Assembly: GCF_002102265.1 (NCBI RefSeq)
Contig: NZ_LQPG01000028.1
Location: 98,946-162,945, forward strand
DNA length: 64,000 bases
Source: Mycolicibacter longobardus
Lineage (GTDB): Bacteria; Actinomycetota; Actinomycetes; Mycobacteriales; Mycobacteriaceae
Direction of reading: 5' to 3'
Made by a program: the position numbers and the translations under genes. Under the pieces are notes generated by a model that was given only the letters and a program-made list of their open reading frames with translations, ran no database searches and had not been told where the DNA came from. Shown in pieces: positions 61,348 through 64,000 of this stretch; positions within the stretch are counted from its first letter, which is position 1; each line of letters begins with the position of its first letter.

Positions 61348-64000
61348 GAGGCCAGGGTCCGACAGCGCCGGAGGCGGACAGCGCTGATGACGAACGCTCG
61401 ACGGTCGGTGACCGACCGTCGGTCGCTGAGATTGTCGAGGCGAACGACTCGCCGGTCGAGGCACCGGTAGAGGCACCGGCCAAGGTCGAGAAGAAGACGG
61501 CCGCGAAGAAGGCTCCGGCGAAAGCCGTCAAGAAAGCGGTCGCGAAGAAGGCTCCGGCGAAAGCCGTGAAGAAGACGCCCGCCAAGAAGGCACCCGCCAA
61601 GACTGCGAAGAAGGCTCCGGCGAGAAAGGCTCCGGCGAGAAAGGCTCCGGCGAAGAAGGCTCCGGCAGCCGCGCCGGACAAGGATCTGACCAGCGCTCCG
61701 GTCGAGGAGAATCCGGCCAGCGCTCCGGTCGAGGAGGACCTGGCCAAAGCTCCGGTCACCGTCCCCGACGATGTCGCGGACAAGATCGTCTACGAGGTTC
61801 CCGCAGTGCCGGAGCCGGAGCCGGATCCCCTCGAAATGGTCAGGGCGGCCCTGGACCGGCTGAAGCCGAGCCCGCCCGCCAAAGCGCTTGCCGATTCACC
61901 TGCTGACCCCGACGACGAGGAGGAGGCGGGTTCGCGACGGCGGGTCAACTGGGCCTGGATCCGGCGCGGTCTGTACGCCGCCACCGCGACCATGCTGGTG
62001 GCCCCGGTGGTCACCTTCGCCATGGCCTACCACACGGTCGAGGTTCCCCAACCCGGCGACATGCACACCAACCAGGTGTCGACGATCGTCGCCGCCGACG
62101 GCACCGAATTGGCGAGAATCGTTCCGCCGGAAGGCAACCGCATCGATATCAAGATCGACCAGGTGCCGGTCCACGTGCGCGACGCGGTGCTGGCCGCCGA
62201 GGACCGCGACTTCTACACCAACTCCGGGTACTCCTTCTCGGGGGTCTTCCGGGCGGTGAAGAACAACCTGCTCGGCGGTGACACCCAGGGCGCTTCGACC
62301 ATCACCCAGCAGTATGTGAAGAACGCGCTGGTCGGATCCGAACGGGCCGGTGTGCGGGGAGTGGTCCGCAAGGGCAAAGAGCTCGTCATCGCCACCAAGA
62401 TGTCCGAGGTGTGGTCCAAAGACGAGGTGCTGGAGGCCTACCTCAACATCATCTACTTCGGACGCACCGCCTACGGGATCGCCGCGGCGGCGCGGGCGTT
62501 CTTCGACAAACCGGTCGAGGAACTGACCGTCTCCGAGGGTGCGCTGCTGGCAGCGATGATCCAGCGCCCGTCGACGCTGGACCCCGCGTTCAACCGGGAC
62601 CTGGCTGTGGACCGCTGGAACTGGGTACTCGACGGCATGGTCGAAACCGGCGCCCTGACGCTCAGCGAGCGGGCCAAGCAGATGTTCCCGACGACGGTCC
62701 CGCCGGACCAGGCGCGTAACGCCGACCAGGCCTCCGGGCCCAACGGGCTGATTCAGCGCCAGGTCACCGAAGAGTTGCTCGACATGTTCCACATGGACGA
62801 GCAGATGCTGAACATGCAGGGCTTCCGGATCACCACCACCATCGACATGAAGGCGCAGCGGGCCGTGGAGAGGGCGGTCGAGGGGGTCATGGCCGGGCAG
62901 AAGCCGGCCCTGCGGACCGCGGTGGTCTCCATCGACCCGCGCAACGGCGCGGTGGTGGCCTACTACGGCGGCGCGGAGGCCGGCGGCTTCGACTTCGCCC
63001 AGGCCGGTTTGCAGACCGGCTCGTCGTTCAAAGTGTTCGCCCTGGTGGCGGCGCTCAAACAGGGCATCGGACTGGGCTACCAGGTCGACAGTGCACCGCT
63101 GACCGTCGGCCGCACCAAGATCAGCAACGTCGGCGGCGCCAGCTGCGGTGTCTGTAACATCGCCGAGGCCCTCAAGCGGTCGCTGAACACGTCGTACTAC
63201 CGGCTGATGCTCAAGCTCAAGCACGGCCCCGAAGACGTCGCCGAAGCCGCGCACGACGCCGGGATCGCCAAGAGTTTCCCGGGCGTCCCCTACACGCTGT
63301 CCGAGGACGGCCGCGGTGGGCCGCCCGAAAACGGGATTGTGCTGGGCCAGTACCAGACCCGGGTGATCGATATGGCGTCGGCGTACGCCACCCTGGCCGA
63401 CTCGGGGATGTACCACAAGCCGCACTTCATCGCGAAGGTCGTCGGGCCCGACAACCGGGTGCTCTTCGACATCGCCGCGGCCGAGGACAGCGGCGAGCAG
63501 CGTATCCCGAAAGCGGTCGCCGATAACGTGACCGATGCCATGAAGGCGATCCCCAGTTTTTCGGGCGGGCACGACTTGGCCGGTGGCCGTCCCGCCGCCG
63601 CCAAGACCGGCACCACCCAGCTCGGCAACACCGGCGCCAACCGGGACGCCTGGATGGTCGGCTACACGCCGACGCTGTCGACGGCGGTCTGGGTCGGCAC
63701 CGACAAGGGTGACGAGCCGCTGACCAACAAGTGGGGCGGGCCGGTCTACGGCGCGGGCCTTCCGGGTGACATCTGGAAGGCCAGCATGGACGGCGCGCTG
63801 TGGGGAGATCCGATCCTGCAGTTCCCCAAGCCCACCGAGATCGGTGGGTCCGCCGGGGTGCCGGCGTCGGCGCCGCTACCGCCGCCGACGGAGTGGTACT
63901 CACCGCCGCAACAGGACTGGTACGAGCCGCCGCCACCGCCGCCTCCGCCGCCGGCCTTCCCGATGCCGGAGCCGTTCCCGCCTCCGCCGCCCCCACCACA
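61344..64000 (+). CDS. Second PonA1-type penicillin-binding protein with Lys-rich repeat tail (runs off the window)
   Basis: The frame from the GTG at 61344 stays open to the right edge, giving at least 885 codons. Residues 47-113 are about one third Lys in AKKAPAK, AVKK and KAPAR repeats, very like a histone H1 or HupB tail; residues 115-140 repeat SAPVEE. One helix lies at about 209-230. The glycosyltransferase 51 domain has Glu286 in AAEDRDFY and STITQQYVKNAL. The transpeptidase domain has Ser560 in SSFK, SLN in KRSLNTSYY, and KTGTT from Lys754. A Pro-rich tail reaches the window end. All catalytic motifs are intact, so this should be a working bifunctional synthase. It is closely paralogous to the copy at 58650, and the two are in tandem. 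Confidence 0.93.
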   Translation, partial: MRGQGPTAPEADSADDERSTVGDRPSVAEIVEANDSPVEAPVEAPAKVEKKTAAKKAPAKAVKKAVAKKAPAKAVKKTPAKKAPAKTAKKAPARKAPARKAPAKKAPAAAPDKDLTSAPVEENPASAPVEEDLAKAPVTVPDDVADKIVYEVPAVPEPEPDPLEMVRAALDRLKPSPPAKALADSPADPDDEEEAGSRRRVNWAWIRRGLYAATATMLVAPVVTFAMAYHTVEVPQPGDMHTNQVSTIVAADGTELARIVPPEGNRIDIKIDQVPVHVRDAVLAAEDRDFYTNSGYSFSGVFRAVKNNLLGGDTQGASTITQQYVKNALVGSERAGVRGVVRKGKELVIATKMSEVWSKDEVLEAYLNIIYFGRTAYGIAAAARAFFDKPVEELTVSEGALLAAMIQRPSTLDPAFNRDLAVDRWNWVLDGMVETGALTLSERAKQMFPTTVPPDQARNADQASGPNGLIQRQVTEELLDMFHMDEQMLNMQGFRITTTIDMKAQRAVERAVEGVMAGQKPALRTAVVSIDPRNGAVVAYYGGAEAGGFDFAQAGLQTGSSFKVFALVAALKQGIGLGYQVDSAPLTVGRTKISNVGGASCGVCNIAEALKRSLNTSYYRLMLKLKHGPEDVAEAAHDAGIAKSFPGVPYTLSEDGRGGPPENGIVLGQYQTRVIDMASAYATLADSGMYHKPHFIAKVVGPDNRVLFDIAAAEDSGEQRIPKAVADNVTDAMKAIPSFSGGHDLAGGRPAAAKTGTTQLGNTGANRDAWMVGYTPTLSTAVWVGTDKGDEPLTNKWGGPVYGAGLPGDIWKASMDGALWGDPILQFPKPTEIGGSAGVPASAPLPPPTEWYSPPQQDWYEPPPPPPPPPAFPMPEPFPPPPPPP

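Overview
The window is high-GC actinobacterial DNA that reads clearly as a Mycobacteriaceae chromosome centred on the replication origin. The evidence is the leftward block dnaA-dnaN-recF-DUF721-gyrB-gyrA-DUF3566-tRNA-Ile-tRNA-Ala, facing the rightward block rpmH-rnpA-yidD-yidC-jag-rsmG-parA-parB, together with CwlM, the long MurJ-pseudokinase fusion, PPE proteins, SigM and PonA1. GyrA carries a 420-residue intein at the site known from M. leprae, M. xenopi, M. kansasii and relatives. The gene order to the right of pcnA is the order I remember for M. smegmatis, not M. tuberculosis: in the latter the Rv0036c-Rv0050 block lies on the other side of oriC. The species cannot be fixed from sequence reading alone; a non-tuberculous, perhaps terrae-complex-like, mycobacterium is a guess.

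Layout. 1-12.4 kb: the end of a cwsA-like gene, two tRNAs and the gyrase/replication operon with oriC in the dnaN-dnaA gap. 12.4-18.4 kb: rpmH, RNase P protein, membrane insertion and segregation genes, with three consensus parS sites. 18.6-32.0 kb: a GNAT-like gene, then the leftward wall/redox operon mutT4-Rv3909-murJ-sigM-rsmA-trxB-trxA-cwlM, then pcnA and a calcium-repeat protein. 32.1-35.8 kb: a PE-PPE-type hydrolase, two PPE genes and a gene-poor stretch with a direct repeat. 35.8-43.1 kb: the core block Rv0036c to leuS. 43.1-49.9 kb: nine genes for membrane or exported proteins that do not sit between leuS and Rv0042c in M. tuberculosis: one multipass protein, three translationally coupled membrane-anchored proteins, and five exported proteins with the four-cysteine pattern of the PknH sensor domain. 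49.9-58.7 kb: SDR, MarR, an amino-acid-type ABC transporter with a fused binding protein and permease, and homologues of Rv0044c-Rv0049. 58.6-64 kb: two tandem ponA1-type class A penicillin-binding proteins.

The most unusual items are: (i) the tandem PonA1 duplication, in which the promoter and first codons of the Rv0049-type gene are also duplicated upstream of the second copy, and the second copy has gained a lysine/alanine/proline-repeat cytoplasmic tail like a histone H1 or HupB tail; (ii) the nine-gene exported-protein island after leuS, a plausible uncharacterised envelope or sensor system; (iii) an anti-SigM protein that appears to lack its sigma-binding domain; (iv) a small membrane protein ending in a ten-cysteine tail; (v) parS sites that double as coding sequence in rsmG and parA.

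Start codons were chosen from ribosome binding sites, -10 elements one short spacer from the start, and remembered family N-termini. Many adjacent genes are coupled by 1-4 bp stop/start overlaps. All family names come from recognition of sequence motifs; no search was run.
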